From Gramella sp. KN1008 (GTDB lineage: Bacteria; Bacteroidota; Bacteroidia; Flavobacteriales; Flavobacteriaceae), in the NCBI RefSeq assembly GCF_004332155.1, contig NZ_SJDV01000004.1:1-64000 (forward strand): a DNA stretch of 64,000 bases. The letters run 5' to 3'. This document shows positions 42,697 through 52,062 of this stretch, in pieces (within the stretch, counting starts at the first letter, position 1; the number at the start of each line of letters is the position of its first letter). The notes under the pieces were generated by a model, which saw only the letters and a program-made list of their open reading frames with translations, searched no databases and was not told the DNA's origin. The position numbers were made by a program, and so were the translations under genes.

Positions 42697-45240
42697 TTGA
42701 AGCCGATAACCCGAATATTATTTTTCTCATTATTGTCAATCATCATCTGGAGTTGCTCGAGGAAAAAGGACTCATTTGTAAATCGTAATTATCATGCTGT
42801 TACTGCAGAATATAATACGCTTTATAATGGGCAGCTTGCACTTGAACAGGGAAGGGAGGAGATCAATCAGAATTATGCCGATAATTACTGGGATATACTA
42901 CCTGTAGAGCGGCTTGATGTGGACGATAAGATCCTCCTGCCGGACAGCGTTCGAAATCAGAACTTTGGAAGGGCAGAAGAAAAAGCCGTTAAGGCAATAC
43001 AAAAGCATTCCATGCAGATAGGAGGCAAGGAGCGCAACCCACAAATGGATGAGGCTTACCTGCTGTTAGGAAAAGCACGATATTTTGATCAGCGTTTTAT
43101 TCCGGCTCTCGATGCTTTCAATTATATACTCTACCGGTACCCTGCCAGCGACAATATCACTCATGCCCGTATATGGCGGGAAAAGACCAATATAAGGCTT
43201 GGTAATGAAAAGCTCGCGATCAAGAACCTAAAGAAGGTACTGGATTCAGACCGTCTTGAGGATCAGGATCTGGCAGACGCCAGCGCAAGTCTGGCTCAGG
43301 CGTACATCAATCTAAATCAGTTAGACAGCGCGGTTGCCCCTCTCTATAACGCTGCAGATTTTACTGATATCAATCCAGAAAAAGGGCGATATTTTTATAT
43401 TCTTGGACAGTTACACAACAGGCTGGGAGAAACAGCAACTGCAAATGCAGCTTTTGATGAGGTAATTGCTCTTAATCGGAAATCTCCACGAATCTATTAC
43501 GTAAATGCGTACGTTGAGAAGGCCAGGAATTTTGATTTTAATTCGGGAAATGAGGAATACCTTCTTGAACTTCTCACCGAGCTTGAAGAAGACCGTGAAA
43601 ACAGGCCGTACCTGGATAAGATCTACTTTCAGCTGGGAGAATATTATACCAGGCTGGATTCAACAGATAAGGCAATTGAATATTACAACAAGTCGTTAAG
43701 GTCTCCTTCCAGTGATATTTATTTAAAGTCCATCAATTATGAGATCCTCGCGAATATAAATTTTGACAGGGCTAAATATCAGGATGCAGGCAAGTATTAT
43801 GATAGTACCCTTACTTATATGTCTCCCCAGCTTCTGGAGTTTAGAACTATTAAGAAAAAACGCAAGAACCTGGAAGATGTTATCAAGTATGAAACGATGG
43901 CAGAAGAAACTGATAGCATACTTTATCTGGCTTCTCTTTCAGAGGACGAACAGATCGCCTATTTCACCGATTATACCGACGCGCTAAAAGCTAAAGCCAT
44001 TAAGGAAATGGAAGCCGGGGAATTGCCGGTTTATACTGCAAGTATTGGACCTGAAAATAATTTTCCTTCGGCAAACGCTCTTCCTTCGGCAGGTGGTTCC
44101 GGTTCAGCAAATACATTCTATTTTTACAATCCTCTTCGTGTATCGAGAGGAGCTCAGGAATTTTTAAGAGTCTGGGGAAGCAGGGAACTTGCCGATAACT
44201 GGCGATGGGGTTCCAATGCCCTTAATCAGAGTTCGATAAATGCCCAGGAAAGAATAATGGATATCAATCTTGACAATAATCCGTTATACGATCCTATGGA
44301 ATATGTGATGAGGATTCCCGGCGAACGTTCTGTGCTGGATAGCCTGGCAACTCAGCGTAATCTTGCCTATTATCAGTTGGGTGTTATCTATAATGAGAAT
44401 TACGGCGAATATGATCTGGCTGCAGAAAGACTAGAATTCCTTTTGGAAAATGAACCCGAAGAACGTTTGATCCTGCCTGCTAAATACAATCTATATAAAA
44501 TATACGGGGCTCAGGGTAAACTAAGAGAACAGGAAGAGATAAAAAGAGACATTCTTCAAAACTATCCCGATTCCAGATATGCTGCCTTTATTTTGAATCC
44601 CGCAAGTATACAGGAAGATGAGAATAGCCCCGATCTTTTATATAAAGGACTTTTTCAAAAATATGAGGCCCAGCAATACGAAGAAGTGATCGCGATGGCA
44701 AATGAATATATCCAGAGATTTACTGGAGACCCGATCGTGCCAAAACTGGAGCTTTTAAAAGCCCAGGCCAATGCAAGACTTTTAGGTCTTGACGCTTATG
44801 AACAGGCTCTTAATTATATTGCCACTACTTATCCACAAACCGAGGAAGGCCGTAAAGCCCAGAACCTTCTTAATTCAAGTATTCCGGGTTTAAAAGCCCT
44901 GGAATTTAATAAAGACAGCCTGCAAACCAACTTCAAGCTTATTTATCCTTTTGAGACTAAGGAAGAATCGGAATTGACCAGGCTAAAAAATTCACTGGAA
45001 AAGGCTATATCTGAACTTGATTATAGCAAACTTTCTGTTTCAGTGGATGTATACAGTCCGCAACAAACCTTTGTGGTGGTACATGGACTAGAAAATAAAT
45101 CTAAAGCACTGGGATTTCAGGAATTATTACAGAAAAATAAAAAATATAAAATAGGCAGGGAAGCCTTTGTTTTGTCCGCAGAAAATTATAGAATTGTACA
45201 AATTAAGAAAAATTTAAGAATCTACATGGACAACAATTAA
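42697..45240 (+). CDS. porW: Type IX secretion system lipoprotein PorW/SprE (TPR protein)
   Basis: PorW/SprE is an outer-membrane-associated TPR lipoprotein needed for type IX secretion and gliding in Bacteroidota. I recognise the start of the mature protein: WSCSRKKDSFVNRNYHAVTAEYNTLYNGQ, here described by its key parts SCSRKK and NTLYNGQLALEQG, followed by repeated TPR-like helix pairs across about 600 residues. Using a TTG at 42697 gives a neat lipoprotein signal (about 22 residues, Cys after IIIWS) and 847 residues; the frame is open from 42598 and has an ATG at 42613, so the start is uncertain. Bactofilin and ATP synthase genes follow closely. Confidence 0.85.
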   Translation: MKPITRILFFSLLSIIIWSCSRKKDSFVNRNYHAVTAEYNTLYNGQLALEQGREEINQNYADNYWDILPVERLDVDDKILLPDSVRNQNFGRAEEKAVKAIQKHSMQIGGKERNPQMDEAYLLLGKARYFDQRFIPALDAFNYILYRYPASDNITHARIWREKTNIRLGNEKLAIKNLKKVLDSDRLEDQDLADASASLAQAYINLNQLDSAVAPLYNAADFTDINPEKGRYFYILGQLHNRLGETATANAAFDEVIALNRKSPRIYYVNAYVEKARNFDFNSGNEEYLLELLTELEEDRENRPYLDKIYFQLGEYYTRLDSTDKAIEYYNKSLRSPSSDIYLKSINYEILANINFDRAKYQDAGKYYDSTLTYMSPQLLEFRTIKKKRKNLEDVIKYETMAEETDSILYLASLSEDEQIAYFTDYTDALKAKAIKEMEAGELPVYTASIGPENNFPSANALPSAGGSGSANTFYFYNPLRVSRGAQEFLRVWGSRELADNWRWGSNALNQSSINAQERIMDINLDNNPLYDPMEYVMRIPGERSVLDSLATQRNLAYYQLGVIYNENYGEYDLAAERLEFLLENEPEERLILPAKYNLYKIYGAQGKLREQEEIKRDILQNYPDSRYAAFILNPASIQEDENSPDLLYKGLFQKYEAQQYEEVIAMANEYIQRFTGDPIVPKLELLKAQANARLLGLDAYEQALNYIATTYPQTEEGRKAQNLLNSSIPGLKALEFNKDSLQTNFKLIYPFETKEESELTRLKNSLEKAISELDYSKLSVSVDVYSPQQTFVVVHGLENKSKALGFQELLQKNKKYKIGREAFVLSAENYRIVQIKKNLRIYMDNN

Positions 45241-45252
45241 ACCCTACCTACT

Positions 45253-45651
45253 ATGTTTTCAGACCCCAAAAAATCCAAACCTACAACCGACCAGAATCAA
45301 CAGAACCGTATTGCCGCCGGCACCATTATCACAGGGGAGATCTCTGGCAAGGGATGTTTCAGAATTGAAGGCACTCTTGAGGGTAGTCTTAAGACTCCCG
45401 GCAAAGTGGTAATTAGCGAAGGAGGCCTTGTGAATGGTACCCTTGAATGTGAAAACGCCGACATTGAAGGAAAATTCAGAGGAAAATTATTCGTAAAAGG
45501 CGTTTTAAGTTTGCGAAGCACTGCCAATATTGAAGGCGAGGTGGTTGCAGGAAAACTTGCGGTAGAACCCGGAGCTGTATTCAATGCCACCTGTGAGATG
45601 AATGGAGGAGTAAAACCTCTTAAAAAAGATGATGAAAAAAGATCAGCGTAA
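45253..45651 (+). CDS. Bactofilin (polymer-forming cytoskeletal protein)
   Basis: Bactofilins polymerise into cytoskeletal filaments without nucleotide, often next to the membrane. The 132-residue protein has an N-terminal flexible tail, then the repeated beta-helix domain: AAGTIITGEISGKGCFRIEG (about 17-36), GSLKTPGKVVISEGGLVNG, ADIEGKFRGKLFVKG and STANIEGEVVAGKLAVEPG. The gene begins 12 bases after porW, and its 3' end overlaps atpZ by about 23 bases, so it lies in the middle of a porW-bactofilin-atp transcription unit. Confidence 0.93.
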   Translation: MFSDPKKSKPTTDQNQQNRIAAGTIITGEISGKGCFRIEGTLEGSLKTPGKVVISEGGLVNGTLECENADIEGKFRGKLFVKGVLSLRSTANIEGEVVAGKLAVEPGAVFNATCEMNGGVKPLKKDDEKRSA

Positions 45652-45844
45652 TAAGTATCTCCAGTTTGTAAACATAGCGTTTCAAATGGGTATAACTATA
45701 GCTGCAGGAGTCTTTGTTGGGATATGGCTGGATGGCAAATATCCCAACAAATATTCTGTTTATACCATTTCCTTATCACTCCTGGGTGTTTTCATTGCCT
45801 TATACCAGGTCTACAGAGGCGTAAAAAACCTGAACGACGACTAA
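45629..45844 (+). CDS. AtpZ/AtpI-family small membrane protein
   Basis: A 71-residue protein with two membrane spans (about 15-33 and 41-62) joined by the loop VGIWLDGKYPNKYSVY, and a short charged end. This is the AtpZ/AtpI signature of small proteins encoded at the head of F-type ATP synthase operons, involved in c-ring assembly or Mg/Ca transport. The start overlaps the bactofilin end by about 23 bases; a second ATG one codon on (45632) is equally good. The following small membrane gene starts directly after its stop codon. Confidence 0.85.
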   Translation: MMKKDQRNKYLQFVNIAFQMGITIAAGVFVGIWLDGKYPNKYSVYTISLSLLGVFIALYQVYRGVKNLNDD

Positions 45845-46228
45845 ATGAAGTTAAAACTGCTCTCTTTCCTCAAACTTTTTATTCCGTTCTCTATATTGCT
45901 TTTTGCAATTCAGTATTCTCTTGTCAATTTCTTGATGGAGACCAATCTATATTATACCACGGTTTTAGTATATGCTTTTCATGTGATCGCTACTTTTTTA
46001 ATCTACCTGTTCCTTAGCTATGTCCATAAGACTTTTAGCGATAAAACAGGCTTTGCCTTTATGGGATGCAGTCTTCTGAAAATGCTTGCAGCCGTGCTCT
46101 TTCTTCTTCCCATGATGTTAAGTGATGTGGCCAATCCTTTTCATGATATGATCGCTTTTTTTGTCCCTTATTTTTTATTTCTGATTTTTGAAACCGTTTA
46201 CGCCGTTAAACTAATCAATATCAAATAA
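45845..46228 (+). CDS. Small polytopic membrane protein of the atp operon head
   Basis: A 127-residue protein with four hydrophobic spans (about 8-28, 38-60, 72-90 and 98-120) and almost no hydrophilic domain. I recall a Bacteroidota family (DUF6168) at this position, but the identification is uncertain. It starts immediately after the atpZ stop codon and precedes atpB by 135 bases, so it occupies the slot of atpI/uncI in other bacteria and may act in ATP synthase assembly. That role is inferred from position only. Confidence 0.7.
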   Translation: MKLKLLSFLKLFIPFSILLFAIQYSLVNFLMETNLYYTTVLVYAFHVIATFLIYLFLSYVHKTFSDKTGFAFMGCSLLKMLAAVLFLLPMMLSDVANPFHDMIAFFVPYFLFLIFETVYAVKLINIK

Positions 46229-46312
46229 CTGCCTGTATTTCAGTAAAATCGTTAAAATTATTGAAAGCTCTAAAAAATTATAAGCGGGGCTTTCAGATAA
46301 AAATTAAAAGTA

Positions 46313-46320
46313 TACCTTTG
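46313..46320 (+). promoter_or_regulatory. Candidate promoter for atpB and following genes
   Basis: TACCTTTG matches TAnnTTTG, with a TTTC at 46291-46294 about 18 bases upstream as a weak -33 element. The atpB ATG lies 43 bases downstream. It would allow the structural atp genes to be made separately from porW and bactofilin. Confidence 0.5.
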
Positions 46321-46363
46321 CACGGAAATTTAGAGCCCATAATTTTTAAGTAGAACAGGTACT

Positions 46364-47458
46364 ATGACAGCACATAAATCTTTCAAGATTATAGTGACAC
46401 TTGCACTAGGCTTTGCCTTACTTCCCCTGAATCTTTTTGCCGGAGAAACAAAGGAAGACGATAACAGCGCTGAAGATGAATTTAATGCTACCGAAATGAT
46501 CATGCACCATATTGGTGATGCGCACGGGTGGCATTTCTTTGGAGAGGGAGACGGTTCAGTGACTCTTCCGTTACCTGTTATTCTATATACCGAAAACGGG
46601 CTTGTTACTTTCATGTCCAGTGAATTTCACCACGATACCGAAGGTAAACATGTGGTTGAAAAAGACGGGATGAGGTTTGTGAACCTTCACGAGGACATTT
46701 ACAGGTTGGATGCTGATGCAACTGCTGTTGAGTTTGATGAAGAGCATCATCCGGTGAATGCTAGTAAGCCTTGGGATCTGTCCATTACCAAAAATGTGGC
46801 AGCCATGTTTCTCACAGTCATTCTGATGATTCTTTTTTTCTGGATAGGACTGGCGAGACATCACAAAAAACATGAGCACGCTCCAAAAGGATTTAACAAC
46901 GTTCTTGAAACGCTTGTGCTTTTCGTGAGAGATGAGATCGCAATCCCTCAGTTGGGAGAGAAGAAATACATGAAATTCATGCCTTTCCTTTTGACGGTTT
47001 TCTTTTTTATCTGGATCACCAATTTAATGGGACTGCTTCCTGGTGCGGCTAACGTGACCGGGAACATAGCTGTGACAGTATCTCTTGGATTGTTCACTCT
47101 AGTGCTGATCTTAGTAAATGGAAACAAGGACTTCTGGAAGCACACCTTCTGGATGCCTGGGATCCCTGCTTGGGTAAAACCGATTCTTGCGATCGTTGAG
47201 GGTGCCGGTTTATTCATTAAGCCAATCGCTCTTATGATCCGTCTTTTTGCTAACATTACGGCGGGGCACATTATCATCCTTAGTTTGATAGGATTGATAT
47301 TTATTTTAGAACATGCGGGCGTTGCCGGAATTTCGGTTCCTTTCGCCTTATTTATAACAGTATTGGAATTGCTGGTAGCATTCCTTCAAGCGTTTATTTT
47401 TACGATTCTGTCGGCCCTGTTTATTGGGATGGCGGTTGAGGAACATGAACATCATTAA
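46364..47458 (+). CDS. atpB: F1Fo ATP synthase subunit a
   Basis: Subunit a forms the proton half-channels beside the c-ring. The 364-residue protein is much longer than the E. coli form because of a Bacteroidota-type N-terminal extension: a signal-like segment (about 5-25, ending LFAGE), then a periplasmic His/Asp-rich stretch (MHHIGDAHGWHFFGEGDG). The core starts near 160 and has the essential arginine in LMIRLFANITAGHIII. The C-terminus ends EEHEHH. It begins the block of structural atp genes and is followed after 24 bases by atpE. Confidence 0.96.
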   Translation: MTAHKSFKIIVTLALGFALLPLNLFAGETKEDDNSAEDEFNATEMIMHHIGDAHGWHFFGEGDGSVTLPLPVILYTENGLVTFMSSEFHHDTEGKHVVEKDGMRFVNLHEDIYRLDADATAVEFDEEHHPVNASKPWDLSITKNVAAMFLTVILMILFFWIGLARHHKKHEHAPKGFNNVLETLVLFVRDEIAIPQLGEKKYMKFMPFLLTVFFFIWITNLMGLLPGAANVTGNIAVTVSLGLFTLVLILVNGNKDFWKHTFWMPGIPAWVKPILAIVEGAGLFIKPIALMIRLFANITAGHIIILSLIGLIFILEHAGVAGISVPFALFITVLELLVAFLQAFIFTILSALFIGMAVEEHEHH

Positions 47459-47464
47459 TTTTAA

Positions 47465-47704
<240 letters not shown>

Positions 47705-47720
47705 TTGATTTACAAAGAGC

Positions 47721-47756
47721 TCCTTTCGCAACGGTTGGTTGCGAAAGGACTTTTTT
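47721..47756 (+). terminator. Intra-operon terminator-like hairpin between atpE and atpF
   Basis: A perfect 12-bp stem TCCTTTCGCAAC (47721-47732) pairs with 47738-47749 around GGTTG, followed by C and six T. This has full intrinsic-terminator form, yet atpF continues on the same strand 41 bases after the stem. Partial termination would leave more transcript covering atpB and atpE than the genes beyond. Confidence 0.7.
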
Positions 47757-47789
47757 AAGATGATGTTTTAACTATTATTATTTAAAATT

Positions 47790-48284
47790 ATGGAATTAAT
47801 AACTCCCGAATTTGGCTTGTTTTTCTGGCAGACAATAGTCTTTTTAGTACTGCTTTTCCTTATGGCAAAATTTGCCTGGAAACCTATTCTTAATTCTATT
47901 AGGAACAGGGAACAGTCTATTAACGACGCATTGGCTTCAGCTGAAAACGCCAGAAAGGAAATGCAAAACCTGAAAGCCGATAACGATAAGCTGCTTAAGG
48001 AAGCACGCGCTGAAAGAGATGCTATCCTAAAAGAAGCTCGTGAGTTAAAAGAGAAGACCATCGCAGATGCTTCTGAAGAAGCTAAAGCTAAAGCCGATAA
48101 GATCGTCGCCGATGCTAAAAGAAGTATTGAGCTTGAAAAGCAGTCTGCAATGGCTGAACTGAAGAATCAGGTCGCAGAACTTTCAGTGGAGATCGCAGAG
48201 AAGGTGGTGCGTAAAGAATTATCAGACAAGGAAGAACAACACCGAATGATCGAGAAGATCCTTGGTGACGCTAAGCTTAATTAA
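47790..48284 (+). CDS. atpF: F1Fo ATP synthase subunit b
   Basis: Subunit b forms the outer stalk holding F1 against Fo. The 164-residue protein has one N-terminal span (about 6-28, FGLFFWQTIVFLVLLF), the KFAWKPILNSIRNRE segment, and then a long Ala/Lys/Glu coiled coil, as usual. Length is normal. It follows the atpE terminator-like hairpin and lies two bases before atpH. Confidence 0.96.
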   Translation: MELITPEFGLFFWQTIVFLVLLFLMAKFAWKPILNSIRNREQSINDALASAENARKEMQNLKADNDKLLKEARAERDAILKEARELKEKTIADASEEAKAKADKIVADAKRSIELEKQSAMAELKNQVAELSVEIAEKVVRKELSDKEEQHRMIEKILGDAKLN

Positions 48285-48286
48285 CT

Positions 48287-48841
48287 ATGAAAGGAACCAG
48301 AGCAGCACAAAGATATGCAAAGGCGATCCTTTCTTTAGCAAAGGATAAGAATTCGGCAGAAGCCGTACACGAGGATATGCACTCAATTTCCCGCACAGTG
48401 CTTAATAGCCGGGACCTTGAGAATATGCTTACCAGTCCTGTTGTTAAAAATAGTATTAAGAGAAGTGCTTTACTAGAGATTTTCAAGGATCTGGACGGAG
48501 TAACAAAAGGTGCTATAGATATATTGCTTGAAAATGGAAGAATAGAGATTCTTCATCTTGTAGCCAGGCAGTATATCATACAGTATAATGAAATGAACAA
48601 TATACGGCAGGCAGTTGTAACCACTGCTGTGCCTCTAGATAAAGAGTTGGAATCTGCTGTTCTTTTAAAGGTGAAAGAACTTACAGGTTCTAAAGCCACT
48701 ATCAAAAATATTGTGGACGAGGATATTATAGGTGGTTTTATATTAAGAATAGGAGACTTGCAATATGATGCAAGTGTATCTGGAGACCTCACCAGGCTAA
48801 AAAGAGAATTAAAAGACAACACATACGTTTCAAAAATTTAA
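48287..48841 (+). CDS. atpH: F1Fo ATP synthase subunit delta
   Basis: Delta joins the b stalk to the alpha subunits. The 184-residue protein starts RAAQRYAKAILSLAKD (about 4-19), the conserved N-terminal helix, and its C-terminal half has LKVKELTGSKATIKNIVDED and GGFILRIGDLQYDASVSGDL (about 145-168), the family signature. It begins two bases after atpF and precedes atpA by 45 bases. Length is normal. Confidence 0.95.
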   Translation: MKGTRAAQRYAKAILSLAKDKNSAEAVHEDMHSISRTVLNSRDLENMLTSPVVKNSIKRSALLEIFKDLDGVTKGAIDILLENGRIEILHLVARQYIIQYNEMNNIRQAVVTTAVPLDKELESAVLLKVKELTGSKATIKNIVDEDIIGGFILRIGDLQYDASVSGDLTRLKRELKDNTYVSKI

Positions 48842-48886
48842 TTAAAACCGGTACGCTATAGTCGTACCATTTTATCTTGAATAATT

Positions 48887-50467
48887 ATGGCAGAAGTAAA
48901 TCCTGCTGAAGTATCAGCAATATTAAAACAACAATTATCAGGTTTTGAATCCAAGGCCTCTCTAGACGAAGTAGGTACCGTTCTAACCGTAGGTGACGGT
49001 ATTGCTAGTGTATATGGGTTGGCAAATGCCCAGTACGGCGAATTGGTTCAGTTTGAAAGCGGTCTTGAAGGGATCGTACTTAACCTTGAGGAAGACAATG
49101 TTGGGGTAGTACTTTTAGGTCCTGCAAAAGAGATCAAAGAAGGTTCTACAGTTAAAAGAACCCAGCGTATTGCTTCTATCAGAGTAGGAGAAGGAATTGT
49201 TGGTCGTGTGGTTGATACTCTCGGAAATCCAATCGATGGTAAAGGAGCGATTGAAGGAGAGACCTATGAGATGCCACTAGAGCGTAAGGCTCCAGGGGTA
49301 ATCTACCGTCAGCCGGTAAGTGAACCACTTCAAACAGGTATTAAATCTATCGATGCGATGGTTCCTGTGGGGAGAGGGCAACGTGAGTTGGTGATTGGTG
49401 ACCGTCAGACGGGTAAAACTACCGTTTGTATTGATACCATTCTTAACCAGAAGGAATTTTATGATGCCGGAGAACCGGTATATTGTATATATGTAGCTAT
49501 CGGACAGAAAGCCTCTACTGTAGCAGGGATCGCTAAGGTTCTTGAAGACAAGGGAGCTTTAGCTTATACTACAATTGTTGCTGCGAACGCATCAGATCCT
49601 GCTCCTATGCAGGTTTATGCTCCTTTCGCAGGTGCTGCGATCGGCGAGTTCTTTAGAGATACGGGTCGTCCTGCATTGATCGTTTATGATGATCTTTCTA
49701 AGCAGGCAGTTGCTTACCGTGAGGTATCCCTTCTACTTCGTCGTCCACCAGGACGTGAGGCGTATCCAGGGGATGTATTCTTCCTTCACTCAAGACTTCT
49801 TGAGCGTTCGGCTAAGGTGATCGCTGATGATGATATTGCAAAGCAAATGAACGATCTTCCTGATGTTCTTAAAGATAAAGTGAAAGGTGGCGGATCACTT
49901 ACCGCTCTTCCGATTATTGAGACTCAGGCAGGAGATGTTTCGGCATATATTCCAACAAACGTAATTTCGATTACCGATGGACAGATCTTCTTAACATCAG
50001 ACCTTTTCAACTCTGGTGTTCGTCCGGCGATTGACGTGGGTATCTCTGTATCCCGTGTTGGTGGTTCGGCTCAGATCAAGTCTATGAAAAAAGTTGCGGG
50101 TACTTTGAAGCTTGACCAGGCTCAGTATCGTGAACTTGAGGCATTCGCCAAGTTTGGATCAGATCTAGATGCTGCTACCATGAATGTGATCTCAAAAGGT
50201 AAGCGTAACGTGGAAATCCTTAAGCAAGGACAAAACGATCCTTATCCGGTAGAGAACCAGATCGCCATCATCTATGCAGGTTCCAAGAACCTTCTAAGAG
50301 ATGTGCCGGTTGATAAGGTAAAAGAGTTTGAGCAGGATTTTCTTGAGTATCTTAATGCAAAGCACAGAGATATTCTTGACACCCTGAAAGCAGGAAAACT
50401 TACGGATGAAGTTACCGATACCTTGACCTCGGTTGCCAAAGAGCTTTCATCTAAATACAAGAACTAA
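48887..50467 (+). CDS. atpA: F1Fo ATP synthase subunit alpha
   Basis: Alpha is the non-catalytic nucleotide-binding subunit of F1. The 526-residue protein has the N-terminal beta-barrel, the P-loop GDRQTGKT (about 172-179), the signature [14 protein letters not shown] (about 377-390), and a C-terminal helical domain ending LSSKYKN. Codon use leans to a restricted set as expected of a highly expressed gene. atpG follows after 45 bases. The beta subunit gene is not in the window. Confidence 0.98.
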   Translation: MAEVNPAEVSAILKQQLSGFESKASLDEVGTVLTVGDGIASVYGLANAQYGELVQFESGLEGIVLNLEEDNVGVVLLGPAKEIKEGSTVKRTQRIASIRVGEGIVGRVVDTLGNPIDGKGAIEGETYEMPLERKAPGVIYRQPVSEPLQTGIKSIDAMVPVGRGQRELVIGDRQTGKTTVCIDTILNQKEFYDAGEPVYCIYVAIGQKASTVAGIAKVLEDKGALAYTTIVAANASDPAPMQVYAPFAGAAIGEFFRDTGRPALIVYDDLSKQAVAYREVSLLLRRPPGREAYPGDVFFLHSRLLERSAKVIADDDIAKQMNDLPDVLKDKVKGGGSLTALPIIETQAGDVSAYIPTNVISITDGQIFLTSDLFNSGVRPAIDVGISVSRVGGSAQIKSMKKVAGTLKLDQAQYRELEAFAKFGSDLDAATMNVISKGKRNVEILKQGQNDPYPVENQIAIIYAGSKNLLRDVPVDKVKEFEQDFLEYLNAKHRDILDTLKAGKLTDEVTDTLTSVAKELSSKYKN

Positions 50468-50512
50468 ATTTAAAATTCAGAATTTTAAATTTTGAATTTA
50501 TAATTATAACAA

Positions 50513-51373
50513 ATGGCAAACTTAAAAGAATTACGTAGCAGGATCACTTCGGTATCGTCAACGATGCAGATCACCAGTGCCATGAAGATGGTATCGGCTG
50601 CAAAGTTGAGCAAGGCTCAGGATGCGATCACTTCCATGAGACCTTATGCTGAAAAACTGACCCAGTTGCTACAGGATTTAAGTGCTACTCTCGATGATGA
50701 CTCCGGAAGCAAATATGCTGAGGAGCGTGAGGTGAAAAAGGTTCTAATTGTTGCTATTTCTTCAAATAAGGGATTAGCGGGAGCTTTTAACACTAACATC
50801 ATCAAGAAGGTGAAAAGTAAGATCCAGGAGGAATATCAGGATAAAGAGGTAGAGGTTTACAGCTTAGGTAAAAAAGCTAACGATATCCTTAAAAAGACCT
50901 ATCCTGTTCATACCAACAATAATGGGATATTTGATGAACTTACTTTTGAGAACGTTTCAGAAATCGCTGAAGAATTAATGCAGCTTTTCCTTGACGGAAA
51001 ATTCGATAGAATTGATATCGTTTACAACCAGTTCAAGAATGCGGCTACTCAGATCGTGATGGACGAACAGTTCCTTCCTATCCAGACGTTTGAAAGTGAA
51101 AGCAACAAGCAACTGGATTATATCTTTGAACCTTCAAAACTGGAGATAGTTAAAGACCTTATTCCAAAGTCTCTCAAAATGCAGCTTTTTAAAGGTCTGA
51201 GAGACTCTTTTGCTGCCGAGCATGGTGCACGTATGACGGCGATGCATAAAGCGACAGATAATGCGAAAGAGCTTAGGGATGATCTTAAACTTTCATATAA
51301 CAAAGCAAGACAGGCTTCTATTACCAATGAGATCCTTGAGATCGTTGGTGGTGCTGAAGCGTTGAATGGATAA
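50513..51373 (+). CDS. atpG: F1Fo ATP synthase subunit gamma
   Basis: Gamma is the central rotor shaft. The 286-residue protein has the N-terminal helix LKELRSRITSVSSTMQITSAM (about 4-24, given in part), the central IAISSNKGLAGAFNT-type segment (about 82-95) and a C-terminal helix with LSYNKARQASITNEILEIVGG (the family end signature). In most bacteria atpD and atpC would follow, but here a repeat-like element and a terminator come next, so the operon ends at gamma, as is usual in Bacteroidota where beta and epsilon are elsewhere. Confidence 0.97.
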   Translation: MANLKELRSRITSVSSTMQITSAMKMVSAAKLSKAQDAITSMRPYAEKLTQLLQDLSATLDDDSGSKYAEEREVKKVLIVAISSNKGLAGAFNTNIIKKVKSKIQEEYQDKEVEVYSLGKKANDILKKTYPVHTNNNGIFDELTFENVSEIAEELMQLFLDGKFDRIDIVYNQFKNAATQIVMDEQFLPIQTFESESNKQLDYIFEPSKLEIVKDLIPKSLKMQLFKGLRDSFAAEHGARMTAMHKATDNAKELRDDLKLSYNKARQASITNEILEIVGGAEALNG

Positions 51374-51378
51374 ATAAA

Positions 51379-51472
51379 CGTCATCCTGGCCCGATAACTA
51401 TCGGGGATATTGAAGGATCTTATAGAAGCTGAAATCGAAGATTCAACATAGTTAAACGAGTTCAGCTTGACG
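51379..51472. repeat. Probable dispersed intergenic repeat
   Basis: The segment begins CGTCATCCTGG and ends CAGCTTGACG, so its ends are inverted CGTCA/TGACG. It contains the palindrome CCCGATAACTATCGGG (51390-51405). Sequences of this style are, as I recall, common as dispersed intergenic repeats in flavobacterial genomes. Only one copy is visible in this window, so the repeat status cannot be shown here. It lies just after the atpG stop codon. Confidence 0.45.
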
Positions 51473-51480
51473 GAAGAATT

Positions 51481-51507
51481 AAAAGCCCTCAGAAATGAGG
51501 GCTTTTT
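51481..51507 (+). terminator. Terminator of the atp operon
   Basis: An 11-bp stem AAAAGCCCTCA (51481-51491) pairs with 51496-51506 around GAAA, followed by a short T-run. It lies about 107 bases after the atpG stop codon, beyond the repeat-like element. Confidence 0.8.
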
Positions 51508-51558
51508 CTTTGGTACAGCTTTTGTTTTTATAACTTCAGAATCTAAAAAGCCAACATT

Positions 51559-52002
51559 ATGAAGAATGCATTACAATTTTTAGCCGGAGTTTTTATTCTG
51601 ACTGTTTTTGCTTCCTGCGGCAGCAATAAAGATTTGCAGGAGCGTATCCCGGCCCAGTTCAGTGAGGTCTATTACACATATAATTCAAATGGAATTAGGT
51701 TAAATATCCCCGTTACTACCATACAGGATAATCGCATATCCCTGGACGCTGTTTATTTCCACGGAATGAAATCAGATCTTAAGAAGAGTGAGGAAAAACC
51801 GAATCTGTATGTGGCAGATTTCCGCATGGGTTCCGGTGATATTGTGATGCATGAAGATCCGAAAGAAGAATATGGCAACAAACCGCCACAATTGCCGGAG
51901 AAAAGTCCCTTCGAAATAGATGATGACGAAGCCATTCTTGTATTTACTCAGAACGATAAGGTAAAATACTATAAACTCACGGGAATTGTGGAAAAGGAAT
52001 AG
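51559..52002 (+). CDS. Unidentified lipoprotein, 147 aa
   Basis: A small lipoprotein: signal peptide MKNALQFLAGVFILTVFASC with Cys at 20, then CGSNKDLQERIPAQ and a beta-rich domain containing FSEVYYTYNSNGIRLNIPVTT and an RISLDAVYFHGMKSD segment, with a Pro/Glu-rich loop (PPQLPEKSPFEIDDDE) near the C-terminus. I do not recognise the family, although such proteins are common in Flavobacteriaceae. It stands alone between the atp terminator and the flippase gene, so context does not suggest a role. Confidence 0.75.
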   Translation: MKNALQFLAGVFILTVFASCGSNKDLQERIPAQFSEVYYTYNSNGIRLNIPVTTIQDNRISLDAVYFHGMKSDLKKSEEKPNLYVADFRMGSGDIVMHEDPKEEYGNKPPQLPEKSPFEIDDDEAILVFTQNDKVKYYKLTGIVEKE

Positions 52003-52062
52003 CCCATTGGCTTTCATAATTGTGATTTATTCAGATATTTGTAATAAATCAACCCGCTCCTG

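Noticed and set aside
44829..44837. TTATCCACA, a perfect DnaA box, inside porW, and its complement TGTGGATAA at 19912-19920 inside pgk
   Set aside because: Single, far apart and within conserved codons; an origin needs a cluster of boxes in non-coding DNA. I see no oriC in the window.
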